NCBI RefSeq assembly: GCF_000315625.1
Contig: NW_005434670.1
Span: 837,099 to 869,610 of the forward strand
Source of the DNA: Guillardia theta CCMP2712
Lineage: Eukaryota > Cryptophyceae > Pyrenomonadales > Geminigeraceae
Direction: 5' to 3'
Length of the DNA: 32,512 nucleotides
The notes beneath the pieces were generated by a model, which did no database searches, was not told the DNA's origin, and worked only from the letters and a program-made list of their open reading frames with translations. A program made the translations under genes and the position numbers. Shown here in pieces: positions 18,701 through 32,512 of this stretch (positions are counted from its first letter, which is position 1; the number at the start of each line of letters is the position of its first letter).

Positions 18701-21585
18701 GGGTAGAGAAGGCTCAGCGGAGAGAAGAAGAGGAGGAGAGACACATCCAGGAAGAGTCAGCGAGACCGATGAGCCTCAAGTCCTTGGCGTACGAAGGAGG
18801 AGGATGGCAACAGCGTCCTACCGACGATCTAGTCAGCAGCGGTGGGAGGGACAGGAGAGCTGGAGGGGGGGAAGAGCGCGACTTGGATCGATCTGTCCCC
18901 CAGCTGAACACTTTCTTCTCGGACTTGGACAAACAGACAGACAAAGTGAATGGAGGCCAGGAAGAGGAGGAAGAGGAGGAGGAGGACGTTGTGCGAAAGT
19001 CAGGGAAGAAGAAGAAGAGGAAGGAGAAGCTGGAGGAGGATGGGCAGCCCGTGCTGCTCACCAACTGCGAGGTTAGAGGAGAGCTCAAGGTAGGCAGCAA
19101 GATCGTCGCGTTCGCGAAGAGGGCGAGGAAAGTGAACCTGGTGTGCTCGTTCCAGTGGTACCGCGTGCGGGCAGATGGTGGGGAGACACTGCTGGCAGGA
19201 CAGACCAAGGCGTCCTACGTGGTGGTGGAGGAGGACGCGGAGCATCGTCTCAAGGTAGTGACGTCACCAGTTGTGAAGGAGACGGGCGAGCAGGGAGTCG
19301 TGGTCTCCGCTGTCACTTCCAGCACTGTGGCTCCTTCCTCAAGGGAGGAGGAGGAGGAGCAGCAGCAGCCAGAGGAGGAGGAGGAGGAGGGAGGAGGGAG
19401 AAGGGAGGTCGAGCAGGGCGATGGGGAGCCGAAGATCGTGAGCTGGGAGTTGAGCATGAACAAGTGGCAGCAGTACGTCGAGCCGATTCAGATCACCTAC
19501 GTGTACGAGGTGAGGAGGAGACGAGAGGAGGAGGAGGAGGAGGAGGAGGGGAACGAGGAGGAGGAGGGGTGGGAGAGGGGGGAGAGGTGGGAGAGATGGG
19601 GAAGGGGGAAAGGAGGAGGTGATGGAGGCGGAGCTGATACATGGGGAGAGTTTGAGGAAAGTGACCGCGTTACTGAGCAGGGAGGACGAGAAGGTACGAC
19701 GAGGATCCGCTGGTTCAGGGAGGTGGATGGGAAGGAAGGGTGCGGGGAGAAGGAGGAGGACTTTGAAGCCATCGAGTTCAGGTGGGGCCTCAGATGCATC
19801 TTGTGAACCATGTTGACATGGACTTGTTGCCAGCCAAGGGTCCACGTCCTATCAGCCCAGTGTGGATGATGTGAACAGGTAGCTGCTGCTGCTGCTGCTG
19901 CCGCCGCCGCCGCCGCCCCCCCCCCTCTCTTCTTCCTGCTGCTGCTGCCCGCTCCCTGCCTACCCTTTCCTCTGCCTCTGCCTCTTCCTCGTGCCTGTCT
20001 ATCCTCCTGTGCTTCCTTTACCTTCGCTTGCCTTTCCTCACCCACATTTCCTCCCTCTCCTCGTCTGCTGCCTCCCTCCCACCTCAAAACCCACGCCCTC
20101 ATCATCACTGTCCTTCTGCTTGACTTGACTTCCTCACAGGCGCATCAAAATTTCTCTCCCCCCCGTGACATCCCATGGCCTTGAACGGCCCAATTCAAGG
20201 TCAGATAAGACAGCCTCCTCCTCCGCTATCTACCATTCCCTCCCGCCCTTCATGTCTCCTCCACACATCTCCTTCTTACCCACCTCGTCCCTCTATCTCT
20301 ACATCTTACTCCATTGTACCCCTCTTTCCTGATCAGTCTCATCGCTTTCCGTCCCCCTCCCACCGCCATCCTATCATCTCAGCACTAGCTTCATGGCCTT
20401 GACACTTATCCCATCACAAAGCCAAGCGTACNNNNNNNNNNNNNNNNNNNNNNNNNNNNNNNNNNNNNNNNNNNNNNNNNNNNNNNNNNNNNNNNNNNNN
20501 NNNNNNNNNNNNNNNNNNNNNNNNNNNNNNNNNNNNNNNNNNNNNNNNNNNNNNNNNNNNNNNNNNNNNNNNNNNNNNNNNNNNNNNNNNNNNNNNNNNN
20601 NNNNNNNNNNNNNNNNNNNNNNNNNNNNNNNNNNNNNNNNNNNNNNNNNNNNNNNNNNNNNNNNNNNNNNNNNNNNNNNNNNNNNNNNNNNNNNNNNNNN
20701 NNNNNNNNNNNNNNNNNNNNNNNNNNNNNNNNNNNNNNNNNNNNNNNNNNNNNNNNNNNNNNNNNNNNNNNNNNNNNNNNNNNNNNNNNNNNNNNNNNNN
20801 NNNNNNNNNNNNNNNNNNNNNNNNNNNNNNNNNNNNNNNNNNNNNNNNNNNNNNNNNNNNNNNNNNNNNNNNNNNNNNNNNNNNNNNNNNNNNNNNNNNN
20901 NNNNNNNNNNNNNNNNNNNNNNNNNNNNNNNNNNNNNNNNNNNNNNNNNNNNNNNNNNNNNNNNNNNNNNNNNNNNNNNNNNNNNNNNNNNNNNNNNNNN
21001 NNNNNNNNNNNNNNNNNNNNNNNNNNNNNNNNNNNNNNNNNNNNNNNNNNNNNNNNNNNNNNNNNNNNNNNNNNNNNNNNNNNNNNNNNNNNNNNNNNNN
21101 NNNNNNNNNNNNNNNNNNNNNNNNNNNNNNNNNNNNNNNNNNNNNNNNNNNNNNNNNNNNNNNNNNNNNNNNNNNNNNNNNNNNNNNNNNNNNNNNNNNN
21201 NNNNNNNNNNNNNNNNNNNNNNNNNNNNNNNNNNNNNNNNNNNNNNNNNNNNNNNNNNNNNNNNNNNNNNNNNNNNNNNNNNNNNNNNNNNNNNNNNNNN
21301 NNNNNNNNNNNNNNNNNNNNNNNNNNNNNNNNNNNNNNNNNNNNNTGGAAGTTGAGAGGGGGAGGGGGCGAGTTGGTAGGAGGCAGGCAGGTAGGCAGGC
21401 AGGTTGGCAGGCAGGAGGAGGAGGAGCAGCTGCAGCAGGAGGAGGAGCAGGATGAGGAGGAGCAGGAGCAGGAGGAGGAGGAGGAAGAGGAGGAGGTGAT
21501 TTGGGTGATGGTTGATGGGCAGGTGGCGGAGAGCTTGATAGCACGTGACATCGTCTTGCTGACCCTACGAGGCCTCATAACTTAG
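15775..21585 (+). CDS. AIR9-like protein: leucine-rich repeats, charged repeat region, A9 repeats
   Basis: Exons: 15775-15918, 15971-19781 (with a 1-nt frame break at 18409-18412), 19834-19878, 20140-20199, then the assembly gap; 21346-21585 is the likely last part. Exon 1 begins MESDRLRKSALESRKPW; an in-frame stop lies at 15718-15720. Residues about 130-235 are SDS22-like LRRs (RIYMQNNLLTSFEGWEF, LEELHAEENFLESF, LESIWLQGNPITR) capped by CYRVMAICAFGKSLRYIDG. Then come a Ser/charged linker and an ERARRAREEE coiled-coil array. Two A9-like repeats follow: SFQWYRVRADGGETLLAG with VVEEDAEHRLKV, and IRWFREVDG with SYQPSVDDVNRRIKISLPPV. LRR plus A9 repeats is the plan of AIR9, a microtubule-associated protein of land plants and trypanosomatids; a cytoskeletal role is inferred. 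The post-gap tail (VMVDGQVAESLIARDIVLLTLRG) fits an AIR9 C-terminus but its link across the gap is unproven. Confidence 0.75.
15797..15834. repeat. 38-bp exact inverted repeat, right copy (in exon 1 of the AIR9-like gene)
   Basis: Exact reverse complement of 14955-14992. It lies wholly inside the coding part of exon 1 (15775-15918) and encodes about twelve residues there (SALESRKPWTPS), so the left copy is more likely the derived one. Confidence 0.9.
18237..18716. repeat. Coding tandem repeat (ERARRAREEE, 30-nt unit)
   Basis: Repeats of a 30-nt unit encoding ERAR(R/K)AREEE in the AIR9-like gene, predicted to form a long charged helix. The + strand frame is broken once, at 18409-18412, where AGGAAAGCTCGG of the consensus reads AGGAAGCTCGG. 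The antisense frame of the array (Leu/Pro/Ser-rich) is an artefact. Confidence 0.9.
20432..21345. other. Assembly gap (914 N)
   Basis: Run of N from 20432 to 21345. It interrupts the 3' part of the AIR9-like gene, so further A9 repeats may be missing. Translated frames through it have no meaning. Confidence 1.
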
Positions 21586-21624
21586 CTCAGAGCTCCTCTT
21601 GTACATACCCATGAACATGAAGCA

Positions 21625-21630
21625 AATAAA
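21625..21630 (+). promoter_or_regulatory. Candidate polyadenylation signal (AATAAA)
   Basis: AATAAA 40 nt past the stop at 21585, on the + strand, within the 180 bp between this gene end and the convergent MDR gene. Supports a gene end at 21585. Confidence 0.5.
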
Positions 21631-21765
21631 CTTAAACAAGATCTGCGTTGAAGGGATGGGACTAGGATGGAGGTCTAGTGAATGCAAGACGGCACAAGGA
21701 GGAGGAGGAGGAGGAGGAGGAGGAGGAGCAGGAGAATAACAAGTTGCGGATCGAGGGTCAGATCT

Positions 21766-22919
21766 CTACTTTCTTATCTCCACCACTATCTTTCCTCCCG
21801 CATGTCCCTCCCTGGACTTGGCGAAGGCGGCGAGAGCGTCCTCGAAGCTGAACACCGAGTCGATGACCGGCTTCACCTGACCCCTCCCCATCGCCTCCGC
21901 CAGGACCCCCATCAGCTCCCCGTCCCCTGCCCCGATGACGTGAAAGAAACTGCCGCCCCTCCTCCTGCACAGCGACCTCAGCCCAGCAGCACCTGAGAAG
22001 AATTCCACCAGCTGCCCTCCCCAGCTGCTCCTCAACACCACCTCCACCCCCATGGTGATGCTTCGGGGATCCACCCTTGCGTCGTCGAGCCAGGTCAGAA
22101 GAGCGTCCTGCGTTCCCCCAGCTACGATTGAGCAGAGACTACCCCCCTCCTTGAGCAGCCGCGCGCACCTCTTGGCGTCCCCAACACAGTCAAGCACGAC
22201 GTCGAAGCTGCAGCCCTCCTCCTCCAGCTTCTTCACCCACTCCTCGTGGTAGTTCACCACCCTAGCTCCCAGCTCCTCGCACAGGGTCGTCTTCCTCCCC
22301 GGCGACGCTGTCGCCACCACCTCCGCTCCCATCATGTTGCGAACGATCTGGATCGCCACTGTGCCGACGCCTCCTGCTCCTCCCGCCACCAGCACGCGCG
22401 GGTGATCCTGCGATCGCTCCTGCAGCCTGCAGGCTCGGAAGGCCTTGAGGGCTGTGATGGCAACGAGGGGGAGGCTCGCGCAGTCCACATGGGAGAAGGA
22501 GGGAGGGCAGGCAGCGCAAACGTCCTCGTCCACTACCATGTACTCTGCCAGCGCTCCCCTGCCCAGCTGTGGGAGGCCTCGGATCATACCGAAGACTCGG
22601 TCACCTGCGAGCACGGGAGTGACTGAGAGTGGGAGCGAACCGTAATGCACAGACCTTCCTTCCACCGCCCTCCTGCTCCTGCTCCTCCAACCTTTACGAC
22701 CTCCCCAGAGAAGTCGAAGCATGGCACGCGCGGCCATCGCATCCGAAGAAGCCAGTCATGCGCGCCATCCATCGTCTTCCAGTCGATCGGGTTCAGGGAC
22801 GCAGCATGCACGCGAACCAACAGCTCTCCCTCCCCAGCCGTGGGAATCTCAATCCCCTCCTTCCCGTCCCATCCCCGCGGCTCCAGGCGCCCTCCTCTCC
22901 TCCATGTCCAGGCCTTCAT
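21766..22919 (-). CDS. Zinc-less MDR oxidoreductase (quinone oxidoreductase / RTN4IP1-like)
   Basis: Two exons, 22919-22655 and 22604-21766, joined at a 50-nt GT-AG intron that restores the family motif KEGDRVFGM; 367 residues. The N-terminal GroES-like domain shows VRVHAASLNPIDWKTMDG and PCFDFSGEV; the Rossmann domain shows VLVAGGAGGVGTVAIQI (NAD(P)H-binding glycine motif), then NYHEEW, FDVVLDCVGD and the C-terminal DSVFSFEDALAAFAKSREGHAGGKIVV. These are hallmarks of the zinc-independent MDR group, which reduces quinones, enals or enoyl thioesters with NADPH; the substrate cannot be read from the sequence. No catalytic or structural zinc Cys cluster was seen. The start at MKAWTW (22919) is preferred over an upstream frame start at 23003 because homologues begin close to that point. 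No obvious targeting peptide. Confidence 0.88.
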
Positions 22920-23145
22920 CCGTCCTGCCTCGTTTCCTTCGCCTGCTCTCAGCTCAGCATCGTCCTCGCCCTCTCTCCCTCTCCCCTTCTGCCTCTTTCC
23001 CACTCCCTTCCCCTCCCTTCCTGCCCTCTCCCTCTCCCTCTCTCTCCTTCTTCGCCTCCATCACCTCCTGCCATTTTGCTGCTTTGGGTGCCAGGCCTTG
23101 CGACTCCTGAGGCAAATTGCGAATTTCCATTCCACCAGCACCAAC
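22920..23145. promoter_or_regulatory. Divergent promoter region
   Basis: 226 bp between the starts of the MDR gene (leftward) and the ion-channel gene (rightward). Strongly pyrimidine-rich on the + strand. No TATA box seen; the call rests on layout. Confidence 0.4.
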
Positions 23146-26039
23146 ATGACCATGGCGAGGCGCTTGGCGCTTGTCATGGCAGGGATGGCGATGGCGAGCG
23201 CCAACCTGAGAGGAGGAGGAGGAGGAGGAGGAGGATGCAGGCTTCGAGGAGGACTGCAAGCTGAGGAGCCGAAGGGAGCGCTGCCGCTGCCATCGAAGCT
23301 GAACAGGAGAGAGAGCTCTGGCCTTTGGGCTTCGCCATGGGGCACAAAGGGGCAGGGTACGGAGGACGATCGCAGCTTGAGAGGCACATGGACGAGCATG
23401 CGGAAGAGGATGGCGTACCTGGAGTACCGCTTCTCCAACATCGTCGTCTCCTCCAACACGGTCAAGGCAGCGTTCATCTTCAGCATCTCCCTCGTCCTCG
23501 TCGTCGTTGGCGGACTCATCCTGCGGTGTGTGGGGAACGTCGGCTCCTGGAGGAATGCGCTCTTCAAGGCCTACGCCCTTCTCAACAACGCTCCTGGCAT
23601 CGACGCGGTTTCCGAGGAGTCCACGGGGTACCTGGTAGCTGCCAACGTGCTGTTCGTGTCCGGTATTTTCACCTTCGCCGTCATCCTCGGACTCGTCACT
23701 TCCTCCATCGAGATGTCAGTGCAGAACATCCTTGAGGGGAACTACAGGATCGTCGAGGCCGGCCACACCCTCCTCCTCAACTGGAACAGCAGAACGACCC
23801 CCCTTCTCCGGCAGCTGGCAGAGGCCGTGAAGGACGGGTACTCCGCCCTCCCCATCGTCATCCTTGCGCAGATGGACGGGAAGGAGATGCGGCAGAGGAT
23901 CCAGGAGAGCCTGAGAGACGTCTACCTCCCTATCAGCGTCAGAGCAGGCAACCCGTGCTCCCTCAACGAGCTGCAGGACGTCTGCGCCGGGGAGGCCAGC
24001 CACGTCCTGCTCCAGTACCCTGAAGGAGAGGAGGACGAGGAGAAGGTCCTGTCGACGCAGGTCGCATGCGTGAGGACACTGCAGGAGAAGCATCAGCCCA
24101 TGAAGAGCATGGGATACAAGCTCCACGACCTGCACGGCGTCATGGTCTCGTCCTCCCGGCTGGAGCTCGCCCCCGAGCTCGGGTTCGTCCCCGTCCTCCG
24201 CAACGGGTTCACACAGCAGGTGATACGAGCATGCATGACGCTGCAGGGCATCACCGACGTGTACGAGGACATCCTGCATGCGGGAGAGGGGAGCCAGATG
24301 TACGTTCTCTCCTCCTCCACCTGGTCATGGCTGGAGGGGAGGACGTTCGGGGAGGCCAGGCGGCTCTTTCCTTCAGCGGTGCTGCTGGGATGGATAGAGG
24401 ACGGGAGCAAGAGGATTCAGCTGATACCCGACGGAGAAGAGACAGTTCCTGGCAGCAGCCTGCTCATTCTGCTGTCCAGCGACCACAGCATCCGGTGCAA
24501 CAAGCAGGTGGTGGTGGGCAAGGATGAGATGGAAGGGAAGGGGAGGACGAATGAGCAGGAGGAGCAGGACACCCAGAGGAAGGAGAGGGTAGTGAAGAAG
24601 CTTGAGAGGTGCTTCTCTTGCATGAAGAAGAAGTTTGCCCTCCGCGTCCTCATCCTCAACATGGGGGAGGAGGAAATGCTGCTGCAGAGCATGGAGGAGA
24701 GTCTGGCGCCCGGCTCCTCCTTGGTCGTCCACTTCTCATCCTCGGACAAGTCTGAGGGGCAGGAGAAGGCGATCAGAGAGATGGGACAGAGGAGGAACAT
24801 CTCGACCGAGCTGCTCTACGGTGGGTTCCTCACCATGGAGAAGCTCAGGGAGGTGAGGGCTGCGGAGTGTGACGTCGTCATCAGCCTCCCCTCCGCCTCC
24901 TCCAGCGCCGCCGACACCAACGATGCTCAGCTAGTCGCCCTTGCCAAGGTTGGCTAACTGGAGATCGCATCTCCCTCCTCTCCCTCCCCTCCCTCCTTCA
25001 CCTCCCTCCTCTCCTCACCTTCTCTCCTCCTTCGCCCCCTTTCACCCTCCCCTCATACAACTGACCCTTTCCTGTGGCCCCGACCCAAACCTGCCAGATT
25101 TCCTTCCTTGCATCTGCTTGCTCCTCCCCTGCTACTTGCTTGCGCAGTCGTCATCGCGTCTCACTCCAGCGCAGATGATCGTCTCCTGCCGCAGGAGGAG
25201 CGCGCGGGAGGGCGTCGTCCTTCCCCTCATGCACGTCATCGCCTGCGTCGAGCAGCCGACGAGCGTGGAGCTGGTGGAGGAGGCGCTGAAGCAGCAGGGG
25301 ATCTCCTTGGAGTGGCTAATGCCCAACGAGCTCGAAGCTGGAGCGCTCGTCCAGGTATTTCCTCATCCTCCTCCTCCTTCTCCCTCTCCCTCCCCCCTTC
25401 CCTCTCCCTCTCCTGCTCCTCGTACAATTTCCCATCCCTCTCTCCCTCTCACTTCAGTTGCAGATCCTGCGGAGCCCGTACCTCTCTTACGTGTATGACG
25501 ACATTCTCCGTGCTTCCACCGCGCAGCTCACCCTGCTCTCCCCTCACGCGATCCTCCCCCACGACGTGAGCCTCCTCCTACTCCTCCTTGCTGCTGCTGC
25601 CGAATGACGTGGGAGACAGGAGGAGGTTGAGTTCGCTTTCCTCTCCGATTGCTTCTTGGAGAGGAGCGCAAGTATCCAGCAGCTTTTAGCTCCTCCTGCC
25701 TGACCTCCTGCTGCAGTTGCTCTCGGTGTGCGATGGTCGGACGGAAAGGTGGAGTTGAGGTGCAGCTCCTTCCTCCTCCCCCCCCCCGTTCCTCCCTATC
25801 TCTTCCTCACATGTCTTCCATGTTCACTTACCCCCCCACCCTCCTTCTGCTCCCCTGCTCCTTCCTCCTTCTCTCCCAACAACTGCCGCGCTCCTTCCTG
25901 CGTTTCTCTCCTCTGCTCTCCTTCCTCTCGCAATCTAATCAACTTCACTGACGCGTCGGTCAGTCCTGACAGGAGGAAACTCTTCAAGTTTGGCAAGAAA
26001 GACAAGATAGTCGTGCTGCAGCAGGTGAAGGGCAGCTGA
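23146..26039 (+). CDS. CASTOR/POLLUX-type ion channel (two TM helices plus RCK-like domains)
   Basis: Exons 23146-24948, 25175-25354 (or from 25148), 25458-25565, 25717-25748, 25964-26039; phases agree; about 732 residues. MTMARRLALVMAGMAMASA is a likely signal or targeting peptide, followed by a Gly-rich linker. Two membrane helices (about 106-126, KAAFIFSISLVLVVVGGLIL, and 164-188, NVLFVSGIFTFAVILGLVTS) flank a pore-like loop (ALFKAYALLNNAPGID). Then come EGNYRIVEAGHTLLLNWN and Rossmann-like regulatory repeats, including VRAGNPCSLNELQDV, VIRACMTLQGITDVYEDIL, a second RVLILNMGEEEMLL and a late SYVYDDILRA, ending KFGKKDKIVVLQQ. This is the plan of CASTOR/POLLUX/DMI1 channels, which in plants act at the nuclear envelope in calcium signalling. 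Location here is unknown. The gene stops 20 bp from the convergent ankyrin gene. Confidence 0.85.
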
Positions 26040-26059
26040 GGGGAACAGGAGGCTTTCAA

Positions 26060-29032
26060 TCAAGTTTTCAACGGAAGTGTCGGGGGAATCCACGGCCGAT
26101 CTGAGAACAAATGAGGAGGAGCGAGGGGAACGAGGAGGTGGAAAGGAGACGAATGAGGTCCAAGAACTTGAACGAGGAGGACCAAGACGAAGGTCGAGAG
26201 GGCACAACAAAGGGAGGGGGGTAACGAACAGAAAGGCAAGGGGAAGGAGAAGGAGGAGGATGAGGAGGAGGAGGAGAACGGGAGTATTGAAATACTTGGA
26301 GCAATGCCTTGATCGTGTTCCAAGAATTCATGTTTGCTCCTCATCTCTGATATCCTCATGAGGGATCGCTCCCTGCTCGCAAGCTCAGCAACTGAAGATC
26401 CCAGCAAGACGACACGAGGCGGAGCATGGCAAGGAGTAAGCTCAAAAGAGCTGGAAGGGCAGAGGAAGGGGGGTATGGTGGGGATCGGAAGGAAAGGGGC
26501 AAGGATGAGCAAAGCTGACCTTCTCTTCTGCTCTAACAACATGCGGTGCTCTGCTCTCGAGTGCGGCTTGAACTGCCGGAGAATCTCATCGTCGTTGCCC
26601 TCCACCGGCGTGACGAGCTGACGGGACAGAGGCGACGACAGCGAGGGAGGAGGAAGTGGAGACAGTCAAGTCAGAGGCACGCAGGGAGGAGACGGAGAAG
26701 GGAGAAAGTCGTCAAGGGCTGGGGATAGGCAGCTGAGCAGCAGCTCGAAGAAAGGAGGAAAGCAAGGAGGGGACAGCAACGAGCCTCACCATGACAGGCT
26801 CTTCCTGGATCACCTCCTCCTGCTCCTCCCTCAGCTTTTCGCTCTCCGCTGAAGGAGGTTCTGAAGGACGTTCGAGCTGATCTTCCTCCATCTGCACCCC
26901 TTTTGCGCCAAGCGGGAACCCTGATTCTGATGGGAACGGATCATCGAGACCCCAGCAGGTCAAGGAGGACGCGACCTTGCGGCTTCTTCGCTGTCAGCCA
27001 CCCCGGCCCTTGCAGCCAGACCTTGACAAACACGGTGTCAAACGGGCTCAGCTGCACAGCAGCCCGACCTTGTGCGCGAGGGCGTTCTCTTCCAACTCGC
27101 TGGATCTCCTGAGGCTCTGAAGGCACTGGGATCGAGGGGGGCAACAGGGCGGAGCCGAGCTGAGACTCACCTGGGAAGAAGAACTCGCCTTGCTCGGTTC
27201 GGGGATTAGACCCGGGATGGACTCGAGGACTTCAGGGGGAGGAGCGATCTGCGGTCTAGGGTAGAAGATGAGAACAGCGAACAGCAGGAGGGAGACAGTA
27301 CTCTTCCTCGACCTTGTACGAGTTCAGCTCAGCCTCCAGCGTTGACATGGCTGAGCATCCGATATTGCAGTCAATGGCGGGGAGGGAGAAGACAGAAGGG
27401 CAAGAGGAGGAGAGTCGAATTTCAGGCTCGGAAAAGAAGGGAAGGGAAGGGAGGAAGCGAGCTGATCGACCTGCCAGCATCCCGTCAAGCTCTCGAATCA
27501 TGCGCTTGAAGGATTTGACGTCTTCATCCTGCGGAGGCATCAGGCAGGGAGGGGTGAGGAGCTGTTGGACCTCTTCTTGAGACTCCAGCAAGTTGGCTTG
27601 ACCCTTGGGCTCCCCCCCCTGCTGGTTCACGTCCGATTGTCCCTGGGGAATCCATCAACACAGGGAAGGAAACGCCTCCTCTGGACCTTGAGCGACTTAG
27701 AAGATCGGAACAAACTCGTGATTGATAATCGTGAGAGCAGCGACTTGCTCGGTCGGACGGATGAGGATGATTGACTTCTGCTGTTGGTGAGGCTCAGCAC
27801 GTCTGGTTTGGTCTGGGAGGGAGAAAGGTGAAGTTGAAGCTCGTTCGGTTCGTCTTCGTCTTTCTGGCGAGCAGGTTTCGGTGTGGGAACAGTAAGAGAT
27901 TCGGTGTACCTTCTCAGCTCTCGATATAGAGATCTTCGAAGCCATTCTTGACAGTAAAGACGAGCTTTTCTTCAACTTTGCCGCAGAATCATTTCGATCC
28001 GCTTCGAGCTTCGAGAGGTAATCTACGACGTCTTGCTGCTTCGACTGGTAGTAGAAGGATTATTCTTGACATCACACAAGTATTCCTCTCACCGCAATCG
28101 CTTTATCCACAGCCTTCTCACCAAACGCATTCAATCTTGAAATGTCGGCATTGAAAGATTCGACAAGCTCCGTCACAAGGGCTGCTTTGCCAAATGCTGC
28201 TGCCACATGAAGCTGGAAGGATACAAGTCAGAAGACTGCGATTTCTTCATCTCTGAGACAACAGCAACCCCAAACTACATCACAAACAAACACGAGTAAT
28301 ACCAGTCGATCGCCAGTACCCTCGCACAGCTTATCCTCCACCGACAGTTTGCCTTCCTTAAGCTGATTGGAGATAAACTCTACATCTCCTTGACTTGCAG
28401 CGTAGAGCAGGTCGTATTTCTCTTTCGATCCCTGTGAGCTCTCTGCTGCACTTCTCAGGGCTTCCATCGCCTCAATGTTCTGGAAGACACGTGCTTTGTC
28501 CAGCGCAGTTTCATTGTATTGGTTGAGCATGGTCCTGCTTGCGCCCAAGGCAAGGAGCTCACGGATCAGAGAGGGCCTTCACATGAACACATCAGCATCG
28601 TCTCAGGAAAGCACAGCCACCTCACTTGTTATTTGTGGCTGCAACGTGCAATGCGGTGTCTAGATGAACTGGATCGATCGGAGAATCTACATGGACTCTG
28701 CCCGAGGTCACTGCTTCGGCAAAGGGCTTGATGTTTCCCTTCCTGAGCTCATGCAGGGCTCTTCTCACTTCTTCTCTAGCTTCCTCGGACACCGCATGCT
28801 CAGTCTGCACCTGATCCTGCCAGCAGCACAAAGGTCTGAGTGAAGCAAAACAAACTTTCAAGTTTGCAACAGCGTTCCTCACCTTCGAAGGCTTGGAGGG
28901 CGCGGGAAGAAGAGAGGAAGTGTCGAACTGAGGATGCATGTAGCCCAAGAGGAGGAGGATACTTTCTCTCTCCCCCTCCTCTCCTCCTCCTCCTCGCTTC
29001 CTCTTCGCTTCCCTTGCTGCCCTCGCCGCCAT
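26060..29032 (-). CDS. Ankyrin-repeat protein with charged coiled-coil tail
   Basis: Fifteen exons, all phases agree, 603 residues (descending): 29032-28883, 28816-28626, 28576-28303, 28212-28093, 28044-27910, 27812-27687, 27642-27471, 27350-27320, 27255-27171, 27125-27069, 27021-26976, 26920-26790, 26617-26520, 26450-26296, 26100-26060. A basic N-terminus (MAARAAREAKRKR) leads to ankyrin repeats: DTALHVAATNNK with ELLALGASRTMLNQYNETAL, YDLLYAASQGDVEFISNQL, and DRLLHVAAAFGKAALVTELV with RLNAFGEKAVDKA. The rest is Ser-rich or charged with short helical stretches (SFKRMIRELDGML, EKLREEQEEVIQEE, RSLMRISEMRSKHEFLE). Ankyrin repeats bind proteins; no catalytic domain is seen, so no function is assigned. 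The last three exons rest on splice phase more than homology. Intron 27047 area could be retained in frame variants. Confidence 0.72.
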
Positions 29033-32460
<3,428 letters not shown>

Positions 32461-32465
32461 GTCAA

Positions 32466-32512
32466 TTCTCCTCCTCCTCCTCCTCCTCCTCCTCCTCCTC
32501 CTCCTCCTCCTG
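32466..32512. repeat. CTC trinucleotide repeat
   Basis: CTC repeats running to the window edge, inside the intron that starts at 32461 in the GT41 gene. Confidence 0.9.

Noticed and set aside
18160-18744. 194-residue Leu/Pro/Ser-rich minus-strand frame
   Set aside because: Antisense shadow of the ERARRAREEE coding repeat.
20393-21578. Long frames through the N run
   Set aside because: N codons are not sequence; only the flanks carry information.
27250-27302. Apparent transmembrane segment (STVSLLLFAVLIFYP) in the ankyrin gene
   Set aside because: It lies in a frame that does not join the upstream exon; a GTACAAG donor at 27319 and acceptor before 27255 splice it out and keep phase.

Overview
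This window looks like nuclear DNA of a unicellular eukaryote with a compact, intron-dense genome, most likely an alga (the style resembles a cryptophyte such as Guillardia theta; the organism is inferred, not read directly). Genes are split into many short exons by 40-60 nt GT-AG introns, with at least two clear GC-AG introns. Neighbouring genes lie only 20-700 bp apart. Microsatellites and purine tracts fill introns and gaps. There are no operons, Shine-Dalgarno sites, tRNAs, rRNAs or CRISPR arrays. A 914-base run of N marks an assembly gap. Because most exons are short, I built gene models by hand from splice signals, reading phase and family motifs. Where I say all phases agree, every exon joins in frame without a stop.

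Layout: 1-819 low complexity; 820-4185 (-) secreted Cys-rich protein; 4418-6224 (+) adenosylcobinamide kinase (CobU) fused to a DUF4346-like domain; 6956-9535 (+) bacterial-type glycosyltransferase with a signal peptide; 10401-11343 (+) PDZ-domain protein; 11461-13953 (-) WDR70-like WD40 protein; 14021-14323 (-) small secreted ORF; 14324-15774 unusual GC-rich, palindrome-containing stretch; 15775-21585 (+) AIR9-like protein (LRR, long charged repeat, A9 repeats), interrupted by the assembly gap; 21766-22919 (-) zinc-less MDR/quinone oxidoreductase-like enzyme; 23146-26039 (+) CASTOR/POLLUX-type ion channel; 26060-29032 (-) ankyrin-repeat protein; 29680 to the window end (+) O-GlcNAc-transferase-like (GT41) enzyme preceded by a signal peptide and an F-type-lectin-like domain.

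The genes do not form one pathway. Three encode apparently secretory or surface proteins (Cys-rich protein, glycosyltransferase, lectin-GT41), which hints at extracellular or endomembrane glycobiology. The two most novel items are domain architectures: CobU joined to a DUF4346-like domain, and a lectin-like domain joined to a GT41 catalytic region behind a signal peptide. The AIR9-like protein is also notable outside land plants and excavates.
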